Origin: JBGZFC01 sp964346495
GTDB lineage: Bacteria > Bacteroidota > Bacteroidia > Bacteroidales > Dysgonomonadaceae
Length of the DNA stretch: 26,430 nt
Assembly: GCA_964346495.1 (NCBI GenBank)
Contig: CAYFUW010000023.1
Span: forward strand, 1 to 26,430
Reading direction: 5' to 3'
Made by a program: the position numbers and the translations under genes. Position 1 is the first letter of the stretch, and each line of letters opens with the position of its first letter. Below the pieces are notes generated by a model. The model had not been told where the DNA came from and did not search any database. It was given only the letters and a program-made list of their open reading frames with translations. Below, one piece after another: positions 1 to 6,793 of this stretch.

Positions 1-36
1 CAAGTGTTTAACTTTTAATTTTTCATTTTCCAATCT

Positions 37-158
37 ATCATTCCGTTAGGAATGATATATTTGTAGCAGATAATATAAAGATAATTATGCGACTCCGTAT
101 GGAGTCGAACAGGTAATGCTTATCCGTGTGGCTACAAATATGTGAATCCTACGGATTC
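37..158. repeat. Composite palindromic REP-like intergenic element
   Basis: Three short perfect palindromes lie in a row: ATCATTCC/GGAATGAT (37-44 and 49-56, loop GTTA), CGACTCC/GGAGTCG (90-96 and 101-107, loop GTAT) and GAATCC/GGATTC (144-149 and 153-158, loop TAC). A perfect 11-bp inverted repeat, ATATTTGTAGC at 57-67 and GCTACAAATAT at 131-141, encloses the middle palindrome. This nested design is directly visible. It resembles dispersed palindromic units seen between genes in Bacteroidota genomes, but copy number cannot be judged from one window. No coding potential was seen. Confidence 0.7.
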
Positions 159-311
159 TTTTTGATTACGAGTTGAAAATACAAAATAAGGAAAGAGTAA
201 TAATAGAAAGAATTTACAAATAACTTTGTTGTCGAATCAGATAAAGGAATTATTAAACGAGGCATAATCCTGATTACATAGAAGACATGATTTTAATTAT
301 TTTGTGCTATA
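159..311. other. Intergenic stretch without recognisable feature
   Basis: This AT-rich stretch lies between the palindromic element and the 3' end of the putative lipoprotein gene. I see no gene, no clear terminator for the lipoprotein gene and no tRNA. Confidence 0.5.
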
Positions 312-983
312 TTATGATGTTGGTGGGTCATAAATTATTTGGGGTTTCGTTGTTTTGGATTTCGGATTTTTAAATATAATCGGTTGTGACATTATTGTCA
401 TAATACGTTCGATATATAACCCATTTTCAACTTTCCAAACCTTAATCAAATCTTCGCTGCTTCCGTATAATCTGGAAATAGCTACTTTATCATCTTTTAT
501 GTAAACTTCATCATCTATTCTTACTCTATGAAATGGGTCTTGCCCATAGTTATTGGTTAGTATTTTTTTTAGAACATCCTCACTTTTTAAGCAGTCTTTT
601 AGAGATTTAATGTCTGTTTCAATAAATTTCATTTTATGCCTTCGGGAATTGTTTTCTATTTCTGAATAGTCTAAGAAATTGTATATACTTCTGAATTTTT
701 CAACTAGATTGGGGCGTTCTTTTTGTACTAATTGAATATGTGTAGTATCTATTAGTAGCATACTTCTTAGCATTTTCAGATATTTATGTTCTTCCAATGA
801 TGAAAAAGAGTTATTATCTCTTCCCAAATTATCAAATACATCATTGTAATCAATAAAACGAATTTGATTAATCATATTGTTGATTCGTACAGTTTCGTAG
901 TTTGATGCTTGTGGTTTTGCTTTGTTATTGCAAAAGAACAGACTAATAGTTATTAGTAAAAAGGGCAAAAAATTTTGTTTCAT
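312..983 (-). CDS. Putative lipoprotein of unknown function
   Basis: This 223-residue protein is of no family I recognise. It begins MKQNFLPFLL, a short basic start followed by a hydrophobic stretch ending LFFC at about residue 18. That pattern suggests a type II signal peptide, although the lipobox is not canonical. The mature part is polar and mixed-charge with no repeats or obvious catalytic motif, and it ends in a Lys/Pro-rich tail (PKSKTTKPQIIYDPPTS). I chose the ATG at 983 over the in-frame codon at 1016. The signal peptide begins at 983, and a good TAnnTTTG promoter at 1005-1035 overlaps the longer form. The gene stands alone downstream of the rng terminator. An envelope location is inferred from the signal sequence only. 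Confidence 0.6.
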   Translation of the reverse strand: MKQNFLPFLLITISLFFCNNKAKPQASNYETVRINNMINQIRFIDYNDVFDNLGRDNNSFSSLEEHKYLKMLRSMLLIDTTHIQLVQKERPNLVEKFRSIYNFLDYSEIENNSRRHKMKFIETDIKSLKDCLKSEDVLKKILTNNYGQDPFHRVRIDDEVYIKDDKVAISRLYGSSEDLIKVWKVENGLYIERIMTIMSQPIIFKNPKSKTTKPQIIYDPPTS

Positions 984-1004
984 AATCTTGAAAAATTTTA
1001 TTCG

Positions 1005-1035
1005 CAAATGTAGCAAACTATATCTATAAACGCAA
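1005..1035 (-). promoter_or_regulatory. Promoter of the putative lipoprotein gene
   Basis: Reading the minus strand, TTG (1035-1033) is followed after 20 nt by TACATTTG (1012-1005), matching the Bacteroides consensus (TTTG/TTG at -33, TAnnTTTG at -7). The predicted transcript would start close to 1000, just ahead of the ATG at 983. The -33 element sits inside the T-run of the rng terminator. Confidence 0.55.
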
Positions 1036-1069
1036 AAAACCGAACTGCATTATCTGCAATTCGGTTTTT
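1034..1069 (-). terminator. Rho-independent terminator of rng
   Basis: ACCGAA-c-TGCA pairs with TGCA-a-TTCGGT around the loop TTATC (1050-1054). A-runs and T-runs flank the hairpin on both sides. It lies 26 nt past the rng stop codon and reads as a terminator on the minus strand. Confidence 0.8.
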
Positions 1070-1094
1070 ACATATCACTTCAGTTATCCGAAGT

Positions 1095-2660
1095 TTATTT
1101 CATTTCAATCTCTTCTTTAAGGTCTATTTCGTTGTTTTCTCTATCATAAAAAACGTATTGCAAGAATCCCAAACTTTGGTTGGGTACTACTTTCATTGAA
1201 ACGCCATATTTCTTTTTCCATTTTAGTTTCAACGAGAAAAGACCTCGATTAACATATGCCGCAACATACGGATGTATATGCAGACTGAATTTCTTCACTT
1301 TTAATTTGTTTGCCAAATAATCGATTTTGCCTTCTAATGTGTCGGTAAACAAAAACGATGATTTAATTTTTCCTTTACCAAAGCAAGTGGGACAAGACTC
1401 GCTGGTAGTTACTTCCATCTCGGGGCGTACGCGTTGACGTGTAATTTGCATCAGTCCGAATCTGCTTAATGGTAGTATTTTGTGTCGTGCTCTGTCGGTT
1501 GATAAAAACTCGTTCATCTTTTGGAACAGACTGTTCCGGTGTTCGCCGGAGTTCATATCAATAAAGTCGATAACAATTATACCTCCCATATCTCGCAAAC
1601 GCAATTGACGTGCAATTTCTTCTGCTGCTGCAATATTTACTTCATACGCGCTCTCTTCCTGACCGAGTGATTGTTTATTCCTATTTCCGCTATTCACGTC
1701 AATTACGTGTAGTGCTTCGGTGTGTTCAATGATGAGATATGCACCGTTTTTAAATGTCACTGTTTTGCCGAATAGCGATTTTACCTGTTTTGTGATTCCA
1801 AAATTGTCTAATATTGGAACCGTCCCGGTGTAGAGTTTTACTACATTTTTTCTATCAGGAGCTATCAGACTTACGTAGTTTTCAATCTGTTTTGCTACAT
1901 CTGTGTTGTTGGTGTGAATTTGCTCAAACGAAGGGTCGAAAATATCACGTAACAATCCGACTACGCGTCCTGTCTCTTCAAAAACTAATGAAGTAGGTTT
2001 TACTCTAGTTAGTTTTTCGGCTGTATCTTCCCAGCGTTTTATTAAAACTTTAAGTTCGGCATCAAGTTCTGCTACTCTCTTATCTCTGGCATTGGTGCGA
2101 ATGATTACACCAAAATTTTTAGGCTTAATGCTTTGAACAAGTTTACGGAGACGTGCTCGCTCTTCACGCGATTTTATTTTTTGTGATACCGATACGCGGT
2201 CGATGAAAGGGATTAATACCATGAAACGACCTGCAAATGATATTTCGGCAGTTAATCGCGGACCTTTAGTCGAGATAGGCTCCTTAGCAATTTGCACTAA
2301 TACCTCTTGACCTACTTTCAATTTGTCAGAAATAGAACCCTCCTTCTCAATATCGGGCAAAAGTTTCATTTTTTGCACCTGGGGTTTCTTTTTTTCCTGA
2401 CTAGCCTTTAGAAAACTCGAAACTGAGTCAAATTCTGCTCCTAAGTCTAAATAGTGAAGAAAAGCGTCCTTTTTGTGTCCCACATCTACAAATGCGGCAT
2501 TTAGTGCAGGCATTAATTTTTTAACCCTGCCCAAATAGATGTTTCCTACAGTGTACGATTCGTCTTGGCTTTCTTGTTGTAATTCAACAAGTTTCTTGTC
2601 TTCAAGTACTGCCAGGGTAATCTCATTGTCTTGGACATCTACTACAAGTTCGCTTATCAA
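1095..2660 (-). CDS. rng: Ribonuclease G (Rne/Rng family endoribonuclease)
   Basis: This 521-residue protein is a single-strand-specific, 5'-end-sensitive endoribonuclease used in rRNA maturation and mRNA decay. An S1-type RNA-binding domain spans roughly residues 35-145 (VGNIYLGRVKKLMP...). The catalytic DNase I-like domain carries the two Mg-binding aspartates, in VIDVNSGN (D321) and IVIDFIDM (D365). The CPTC zinc-link (C423/C426) follows. The length fits RNase G, not RNase E; there is no long C-terminal degradosome scaffold. The start codon appears to be TTG: an in-frame TAA lies five codons upstream and no ATG precedes the conserved N-terminus MISELVVDVQ. It is the last gene of the HU / mS38-like / rng cluster, and three stem-loops precede it. 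Confidence 0.95.
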   Translation of the reverse strand: MISELVVDVQDNEITLAVLEDKKLVELQQESQDESYTVGNIYLGRVKKLMPALNAAFVDVGHKKDAFLHYLDLGAEFDSVSSFLKASQEKKKPQVQKMKLLPDIEKEGSISDKLKVGQEVLVQIAKEPISTKGPRLTAEISFAGRFMVLIPFIDRVSVSQKIKSREERARLRKLVQSIKPKNFGVIIRTNARDKRVAELDAELKVLIKRWEDTAEKLTRVKPTSLVFEETGRVVGLLRDIFDPSFEQIHTNNTDVAKQIENYVSLIAPDRKNVVKLYTGTVPILDNFGITKQVKSLFGKTVTFKNGAYLIIEHTEALHVIDVNSGNRNKQSLGQEESAYEVNIAAAEEIARQLRLRDMGGIIVIDFIDMNSGEHRNSLFQKMNEFLSTDRARHKILPLSRFGLMQITRQRVRPEMEVTTSESCPTCFGKGKIKSSFLFTDTLEGKIDYLANKLKVKKFSLHIHPYVAAYVNRGLFSLKLKWKKKYGVSMKVVPNQSLGFLQYVFYDRENNEIDLKEEIEMK

Positions 2661-2695
2661 AATGTCAATTGTTTAATAAAATTACAAAATACAAA

Positions 2696-2802
2696 TTCCT
2701 ATTCCGCTGAACAGGAAACAGCATATTCTCTCGAATATAGCTTACTTACGATTATATACAAAGAACAAACCTAACAATTTTTTAAGTTTGTTCCTGTATA
2801 TA
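2696..2802 (-). promoter_or_regulatory. Three consecutive stem-loops in the rng leader
   Basis: Minus-strand RNA upstream of the rng start can form three hairpins. The first pairs TATATACA and GAACAAAC (plus strand 2753-2760 and 2763-2770) with GTTTGTTC and TGTATATA (2786-2793 and 2795-2802). The second is ATATTC-GAGA-GAATAT with a GNRA tetraloop (2723-2738). The third is TTCCTGTTC-AGCG-GAATAGGAA (2696-2717), which ends 35 nt before the TTG start. None is followed by a U-run, so they do not look like terminators. Autoregulation by RNase G is inferred by analogy with the structured rne 5' UTR of E. coli. Confidence 0.55.
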
Positions 2803-2827
2803 CACTGGTTATAAAAACCTTAAAAGA

Positions 2828-2920
2828 CTATTTTTTCTTTTTATGTCTGTTTTTTCTTAGTCTTTTTTTTCTTTTGTGAACAGACATTTTATGCCTTTTT
2901 CTTTTTTTTCCGCTTGGCAT
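2828..2920 (-). CDS. 30-residue mS38-like (AURKAIP1/COX24 domain) ribosomal protein
   Basis: This 30-residue, extremely Lys/Arg-rich protein begins MPSGKKRKRHK and ends LRKNRHKKKK. It matches the very small AURKAIP1/COX24-domain proteins conserved across Bacteroidota. These are related to mitochondrial ribosomal protein mS38 and to actinobacterial bS22, which bind the small subunit near the decoding region. It starts 33 nt after the HU stop codon and precedes rng on the same strand. Unusually for this phylum it has a strong Shine-Dalgarno, AAGGAG, 7 nt before the ATG. Its function in the ribosome is inferred from family membership. The gene is easy to miss because of its size. Confidence 0.88.
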   Translation of the reverse strand: MPSGKKRKRHKMSVHKRKKRLRKNRHKKKK

Positions 2921-2927
2921 ATTCTTT

Positions 2928-2933
2928 CTCCTT
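2928..2933 (-). promoter_or_regulatory. Strong Shine-Dalgarno of the mS38-like gene
   Basis: Minus-strand AAGGAG lies 7 nt ahead of the ATG at 2920. Bacteroidota mRNAs generally lack Shine-Dalgarno sequences, so a full match before a ribosomal-protein gene stands out. Confidence 0.6.
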
Positions 2934-2953
2934 ATTTATTAAAAAATTATTGA

Positions 2954-3241
2954 TTATATTTTATTTTGTTCTTTTACCTGTGCTACAAATGATTTTGCCG
3001 GCTTAAACGCTGGAATGTTGTGTTCAGGAATGATGATAGTTGTGTTTTTTGAAATATTACGTGCTGTTTTTTGTGCTCTTCTTTTAACGATAAAGCTACC
3101 AAAACCTCTTAAATATACGTTTTCATCATTTGCCAATGAATCTTTAACAACTTCCATAAAAGATTCTATAGTAGCTAAAACTGATGCTTTGTCAACACCC
3201 GTGTTTTTAGCAATTTCGTTTACAATGTCTGCTTTAGTCAT
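2954..3241 (-). CDS. DNA-binding protein HU (IHF/HU family)
   Basis: This 95-residue histone-like protein dimerises and bends DNA non-specifically. The order of elements is typical: an N-terminal helical dimerisation part (MTKADIVNEIAKNTGV), then the conserved hinge VYLRGFGSFIVKRRAQKTARN at about 42-62, the arm segment ending IIIPEHNIPAFKPAK with the signature proline, and a final helix. Length is normal for HU. It is the first gene of a minus-strand cluster with the mS38-like protein and RNase G, and is divergent from ssb across 455 bp. A TATATTTG -7 element lies at 3296-3303. I cannot distinguish the specific paralogue name. Confidence 0.95.
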   Translation of the reverse strand: MTKADIVNEIAKNTGVDKASVLATIESFMEVVKDSLANDENVYLRGFGSFIVKRRAQKTARNISKNTTIIIPEHNIPAFKPAKSFVAQVKEQNKI

Positions 3242-3295
3242 TTTATTTTGTTTTTAAAATTAATTATGATTATTTGTTTCTAAAATTTTGGATTG

Positions 3296-3303
3296 CAAAT
3301 ATA
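3296..3303 (-). promoter_or_regulatory. Candidate -7 element for the HU gene
   Basis: Minus-strand TATATTTG fits TAnnTTTG and lies about 55 nt upstream of the HU ATG. No clear TTTG is found at the expected -33 distance, so the call is moderate. Confidence 0.45.
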
Positions 3304-3628
3304 TAGCTTTTTTTTTAACGTAAAAAATAATTAGCACTATATTTTATTTTTTTTCTTTATTTTTTGTTTTATAACCTTGTTTTGAAGCGGTTCTGAATAT
3401 AATCCAATAATTTACACATCTATAATTGATATGTGATATTTTGCAATTTATCTTTATAAACAAGAAATAATATAATAATGTTGTGATAGTACAACTTATT
3501 ATAAATGACGATGAAAGATAATTTATCTTTTATTTTTGCTAAATCGTCAGTTTATCTTTAAACGATGAGATGTTTAATGTCAAAAAGAGGAAAATGGGTA
3601 ATTAATGCACATTTTTCAGTTTAATTAA
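3304..3628. other. Long divergent intergenic region with hairpins and repeated TTTATCTTT
   Basis: No gene is readable here. Two fold-back structures are visible. ATAATAA-t-GTTGT pairs with ACAAC-TTATTAT (3472-3502). TGACGAT/ATCGTCA (3506-3512 and 3543-3549) encloses AAAGATA/TATCTTT (3514-3520 and 3524-3530). The 9-mer TTTATCTTT occurs at 3447-3455, 3522-3530 and 3551-3559. These may be operator-like sites or promoter remnants. Confidence 0.4.
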
Positions 3629-3658
3629 TTGTAAGTACTAAAAAAAACATTATCTTTG
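3629..3658 (+). promoter_or_regulatory. Promoter of ssb
   Basis: TTG (3629-3631), a 19-nt spacer, then TATCTTTG (3651-3658) match the Bacteroides consensus. The ATG of ssb follows 38 nt later. Confidence 0.75.
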
Positions 3659-3696
3659 TTATGGTAAGATTGTATAATTATTAAATTAAAACAGTT

Positions 3697-4137
3697 ATGT
3701 CGGTAAATAAAGTTATTTTAGTAGGAAATGTAGGAAAAGATCCTGAAGTTAGGTATTTTGATAATGACAATGCTAGGGCAAGTTTCTCATTGGCAACAAG
3801 AGAAAGAGGCTATACAACTTCTAATGGTACACAAATACCCGAGCGCACCGAGTGGCACAATATTGTGTGTTGGAGAGGTTTAGCTCAAATTGTAGAGAAA
3901 TTTGTAAGAAAAGGTTCTCTGTTATACGTTGAAGGAAAAATTCGCTCTCGTTCATATGACGACCAAAACGGAATTAAACGTTATGTTACAGAGATAAATG
4001 CTGAAAATATTGAGATATTAGGCAAAAGAGCATCTGCAAACGATAATGGAGATGATGCACCGGGTGCAAAATCTACCGATTATGATGGACCTGCTGATTT
4101 TCCCGATAATTCGGATGTAGATGATTTGCCATTTTAA
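3697..4137 (+). CDS. ssb: Single-stranded DNA-binding protein
   Basis: This 146-residue protein coats single-stranded DNA in replication, recombination and repair, normally as a homotetramer. The OB-fold spans about residues 1-110 (MSVNKVILVGNVGKDPEVRY; TEWHNIVCWRGLA; GSLLYVEGKIRSRSY). An acidic, disordered linker follows. The protein ends in DVDDLPF, the conserved acidic tip that recruits partner proteins. Length is shorter than E. coli SSB (178) because the linker is short. It has its own promoter and a hairpin terminator, so it may be transcribed separately from gldE downstream. Confidence 0.97.
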   Translation: MSVNKVILVGNVGKDPEVRYFDNDNARASFSLATRERGYTTSNGTQIPERTEWHNIVCWRGLAQIVEKFVRKGSLLYVEGKIRSRSYDDQNGIKRYVTEINAENIEILGKRASANDNGDDAPGAKSTDYDGPADFPDNSDVDDLPF

Positions 4138-4156
4138 AAAAACATTGTAATTTTGC

Positions 4157-4199
4157 AGAGAATGTTTTGGTCTCTTTCCGATCAGAGCATTCTCTTTTT
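4157..4199 (+). terminator. Hairpin terminator after ssb
   Basis: AGAGAATG (4157-4164) pairs with CATTCTCT (4188-4195) across a long loop and is followed by a T-run (4195-4199). It lies 19 nt past the ssb stop codon. Confidence 0.6.
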
Positions 4200-4221
4200 G
4201 TTTCATTAAATATCAGATAAT

Positions 4222-5553
4222 TTGGACCCTGACCCTTCATCGATTTTTCATTCGGACATAGCAATGCTTTCTATGTCTGCAACTCATTATATCCTTTTGG
4301 CTATCACAGTTATACTTGCTATTGTTAATGCCTTAATATCAGGTTCGGAGGTTGCCTTTTTCTCATTGACACCTTCCGATATCGAAAAAATAAATACCGA
4401 TACCGATAAAAGATCAATTAGAGTTTCTAAACTTATTCGTAATCAGGAAAAACTGATGGCATCGCTGATTGTTGCCTACAATTTTTTGAATATATCTATT
4501 GTAGTACTCTCATTCTATTTGCTTAATTTAATTCCGTTTTTCAGTGGAGCAACCAATAGAATTTTTCTTGAAATTATAGTCATAGTTGTATCTCTATTGC
4601 TTTTTGTAGAGATAATTCCTAAATCTATTGCTTCAAATAACCCATTGAAGTTTTCCAAACGACATGCTCGTTTCGTACATATACTACACTCAATCCTAAA
4701 GCCTATTTCTATCTTGTTGGTGCGAACTAGCAATATGTTTAGCAAAACCATTATAAAAAAGAGATACGAAATATCGATGGATGAGCTTTCAAAAGCTCTG
4801 GAGATAACTTCTGATCAGATAAATTACGAGCACGAAAAAGATATGCTTGAGGGTATTATCCGCTTCAAAGACAAGGTGGTGGATGATATTCTGGTATCGC
4901 GAACCGATATGGTAGCTATTGAGATGAGTACCCTTTTTAGAAAAGTGATTGAGTTTATCGTGGATGCCGGTTTCTCACGTATTCCGGTTTATGATGAGAG
5001 TCCCGATAACATTAAGGGTATTCTATATGTGAAAGATTTGCTGCCACACCTTAATAAAGCTGACAATTTCAGGTGGCAATCGCTTATCAGACCAGCATAT
5101 TTTGTTCCGGGAACTAAACGAATTGATGATTTGTTGGAGGAATTTAGAGCTAACAAAAATCACATGGCGATTGTGGTTGATGAGTACGGTGGTACTTCGG
5201 GAATTGTTACTATGGAAGATATCTTGGAAGAGATTGTCGGAGATATTAGCGATGAGTACGATGAAGAAGAAAAACCATCTTACGTGATTGCCCCCGATGG
5301 TTCCTATATTTTTGAGGGGAAAACCAACCTGGAGGATTTCTTTAAAATTACCGGTGTGTCGGAAAACGACTTTGATGATATTCGCGATGAAGTTGATACT
5401 GTTGCAGGGCTTATGCTAGAGATGAAAGAGGATTTTCCGAAACGTAAAGAGATTATCGAATACAAAAAATATACTTTTCAAGCTGAAGAGATGAGCAAGA
5501 GAAGGATTGTGAAAGTTTGTTTTTATTTTCCAAAAGATGAAGTTGAAAGATAA
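4222..5553 (+). CDS. gldE: GldE-type DUF21/CBS-domain membrane protein
   Basis: This 443-residue member of the CNNM/CorC-like family is known in Bacteroidota as GldE. That name comes from gliding motility, but the protein is also widespread in non-gliding species. The N-terminal DUF21 domain has about four membrane segments (roughly 20-48, 80-107, 112-138 and 153-168). A tandem CBS pair follows (about 222-342, with MAIVVDEYGGTSG at 315-327), then a CorC_HlyC domain (about 352-440). The start is uncertain. TTG at 4222 gives MDPDPSS, which resembles family N-termini; ATG codons at 4264 and 4273 are alternatives. The 3' end overlaps gldD by 17 nt, so the two are probably translationally coupled. 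The exact activity (possibly ion-linked) is not established. Confidence 0.9.
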   Translation: MDPDPSSIFHSDIAMLSMSATHYILLAITVILAIVNALISGSEVAFFSLTPSDIEKINTDTDKRSIRVSKLIRNQEKLMASLIVAYNFLNISIVVLSFYLLNLIPFFSGATNRIFLEIIVIVVSLLLFVEIIPKSIASNNPLKFSKRHARFVHILHSILKPISILLVRTSNMFSKTIIKKRYEISMDELSKALEITSDQINYEHEKDMLEGIIRFKDKVVDDILVSRTDMVAIEMSTLFRKVIEFIVDAGFSRIPVYDESPDNIKGILYVKDLLPHLNKADNFRWQSLIRPAYFVPGTKRIDDLLEEFRANKNHMAIVVDEYGGTSGIVTMEDILEEIVGDISDEYDEEEKPSYVIAPDGSYIFEGKTNLEDFFKITGVSENDFDDIRDEVDTVAGLMLEMKEDFPKRKEIIEYKKYTFQAEEMSKRRIVKVCFYFPKDEVER

Positions 5554-6124
5554 TTATTGTTCGTTGAGAAACAGTTTGTTAATCCTGTTTGTTATAGCAT
5601 TTCTCGGATGCGACAATAGTTATACTCCCAAACCAAAAGCATATTTCAGAATAGATGTTGATAGTACAAATTATATCCCATATTCTGATGAGAGATTTTC
5701 TTTTTTAATGTCGGGTAGGGCAGAAGTGCACGAAAAGCAGTCATCGGAAAGTGAAAAATGGTTCAATATTGTATACCCCGATTTTCAAGCGACACTCTTT
5801 TTAACCTATATCGCAGTTAATGAAAGGACAATAGATGCTCTTTTAGAGGACAATAGGCAACTTTTGTATTCGCATACTAAAAAAGCATATGAGTTTCAAG
5901 ATATGGTCTACAGCGACGCTGAAAACCGCAAATTTGGCTCTCTATACAAGATAAAGGGTAATGTGGCTACACCATTTCAGTTTTATATAACTGATGGAGA
6001 AAAGAATTTTTTGCGTGGTTCGTTATATTTTGATTATGAGGTTGAAAGAGATTCAGTTCTACCTATACTAGATGTTTTGGAAGAAGATTTGTCGGAGTTG
6101 TTTAACAGTTTAACTTGGAAGTAG
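5537..6124 (+). CDS. gldD: GldD-type lipoprotein
   Basis: This 195-residue lipoprotein has a type II signal peptide: hydrophobic SLLILFVIAFLGC, with the modified cysteine at about residue 25. The mature part contains PKPKAYFRID, typical of the GldD family. In Flavobacterium johnsoniae GldD is needed for gliding, but homologues occur next to gldE in many non-gliding Bacteroidales, where the role is unclear. It overlaps the 3' end of gldE by 17 nt, and its TAG stop directly abuts the ATG of the phosphopantetheinyl transferase gene. No other gliding or type IX secretion genes are in the window, so motility cannot be concluded. Confidence 0.88.
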   Translation: MKLKDNYCSLRNSLLILFVIAFLGCDNSYTPKPKAYFRIDVDSTNYIPYSDERFSFLMSGRAEVHEKQSSESEKWFNIVYPDFQATLFLTYIAVNERTIDALLEDNRQLLYSHTKKAYEFQDMVYSDAENRKFGSLYKIKGNVATPFQFYITDGEKNFLRGSLYFDYEVERDSVLPILDVLEEDLSELFNSLTWK

Positions 6125-6760
6125 ATGTTGCAAAGGAAAGAATTTTTTGACGATGGTGCTATTTTAGGTGTATGGTCGATAACAGAATCGGTTGCAGAGT
6201 TAATAGATTTGCTTCCTGAAAATCAGCGACCATGTGCACAAGAATATATTGCCGGTATTAAATCGGAACATCGTGCAGTCGAGTGGCTTGCGACAAGAAC
6301 ATTGCTTTTTGAACTGGTAGGAGAGGAGAAGACCATTGCTAAAAACAGCGATGGCAAACCTTATCTTACCGACAATTCATACAATATCAGCATTTCTCAT
6401 ACTAAGAATAAATTTGTAGCTATCATTCTTCACAAACAACATGTTGTAGGTGTAGATATAGAAGTTATTTCGGATAGAGTAAAGAAAATATCCGAACGAT
6501 TTATCTCCGAAAAAGAGTTTGTTGATGAGACACAGCCAACTATTCATCAACTTTTACACTGGTCTGCGAAAGAGGTCATATTCAAAATTATGAACGAAAA
6601 TGAGATAAATTTTAAAGAGCACCTCTTTATATCTCGGTTTTTTCCACAAAAAAAAGGAATTATGGCAGCGCAAGAATTTAAAACCGAAAAACACCAATCT
6701 TTTCAAATATATTACGAGGTTCACTTCGATTTTGTACTTACCTGGGCAGTAGATGGTTAG
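6125..6760 (+). CDS. 4'-phosphopantetheinyl transferase superfamily protein
   Basis: This 211-residue enzyme would transfer the phosphopantetheine arm of CoA to a serine of acyl- or peptidyl-carrier proteins. The Sfp-type pattern is present: ISISHTKN at about 88-95, GVDIE at 109-113 (Mg ligands D111 and E113) and WSAKEVIFK at 146-154 (E150, K154). Length lies between AcpS-type (about 125) and full Sfp-type (about 225) proteins and fits the single-chain pseudodimer class. It starts at the base after the gldD stop and is cotranscribed with gldE-gldD. No polyketide or non-ribosomal peptide genes are nearby, so the likely target is the fatty-acid ACP. Confidence 0.9.
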   Translation: MLQRKEFFDDGAILGVWSITESVAELIDLLPENQRPCAQEYIAGIKSEHRAVEWLATRTLLFELVGEEKTIAKNSDGKPYLTDNSYNISISHTKNKFVAIILHKQHVVGVDIEVISDRVKKISERFISEKEFVDETQPTIHQLLHWSAKEVIFKIMNENEINFKEHLFISRFFPQKKGIMAAQEFKTEKHQSFQIYYEVHFDFVLTWAVDG

Positions 6761-6763
6761 TTC

Positions 6764-6793
6764 TGAGTTTTGAGTTTTAAGTGTGGAGTTTTG
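6764..6793. repeat. Degenerate short tandem repeat of TGAGTTTT
   Basis: TGAGTTT, TGAGTTTT and GGAGTTTTG follow each other just past the phosphopantetheinyl transferase stop codon. This is a decayed simple repeat with no visible function. Confidence 0.4.

Noticed and set aside
1..158. CRISPR-like array at the window start
   Set aside because: The palindromes differ in sequence and there are no regularly spaced identical repeats.
984..1016. Eleven-codon upstream extension of the putative lipoprotein
   Set aside because: It would precede the signal peptide and overlap the promoter's -7 box.
1814..1996. Plus-strand frame inside rng, and similar frames inside susC, ftsK, rpsB, tsf and trxB
   Set aside because: All are antisense shadows of genes with convincing families; none has a promoter of its own or plausible composition.
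2828..2900. T-rich block at first taken for a poly-T low-complexity repeat
   Set aside because: Read on the minus strand it encodes the 30-residue mS38-like protein with a Shine-Dalgarno, so the bias reflects lysine codons.
4222..6124. Evidence for gliding motility from gldE and gldD
   Set aside because: Both genes are common in non-gliding Bacteroidales, and no other gliding or type IX secretion genes are present here.
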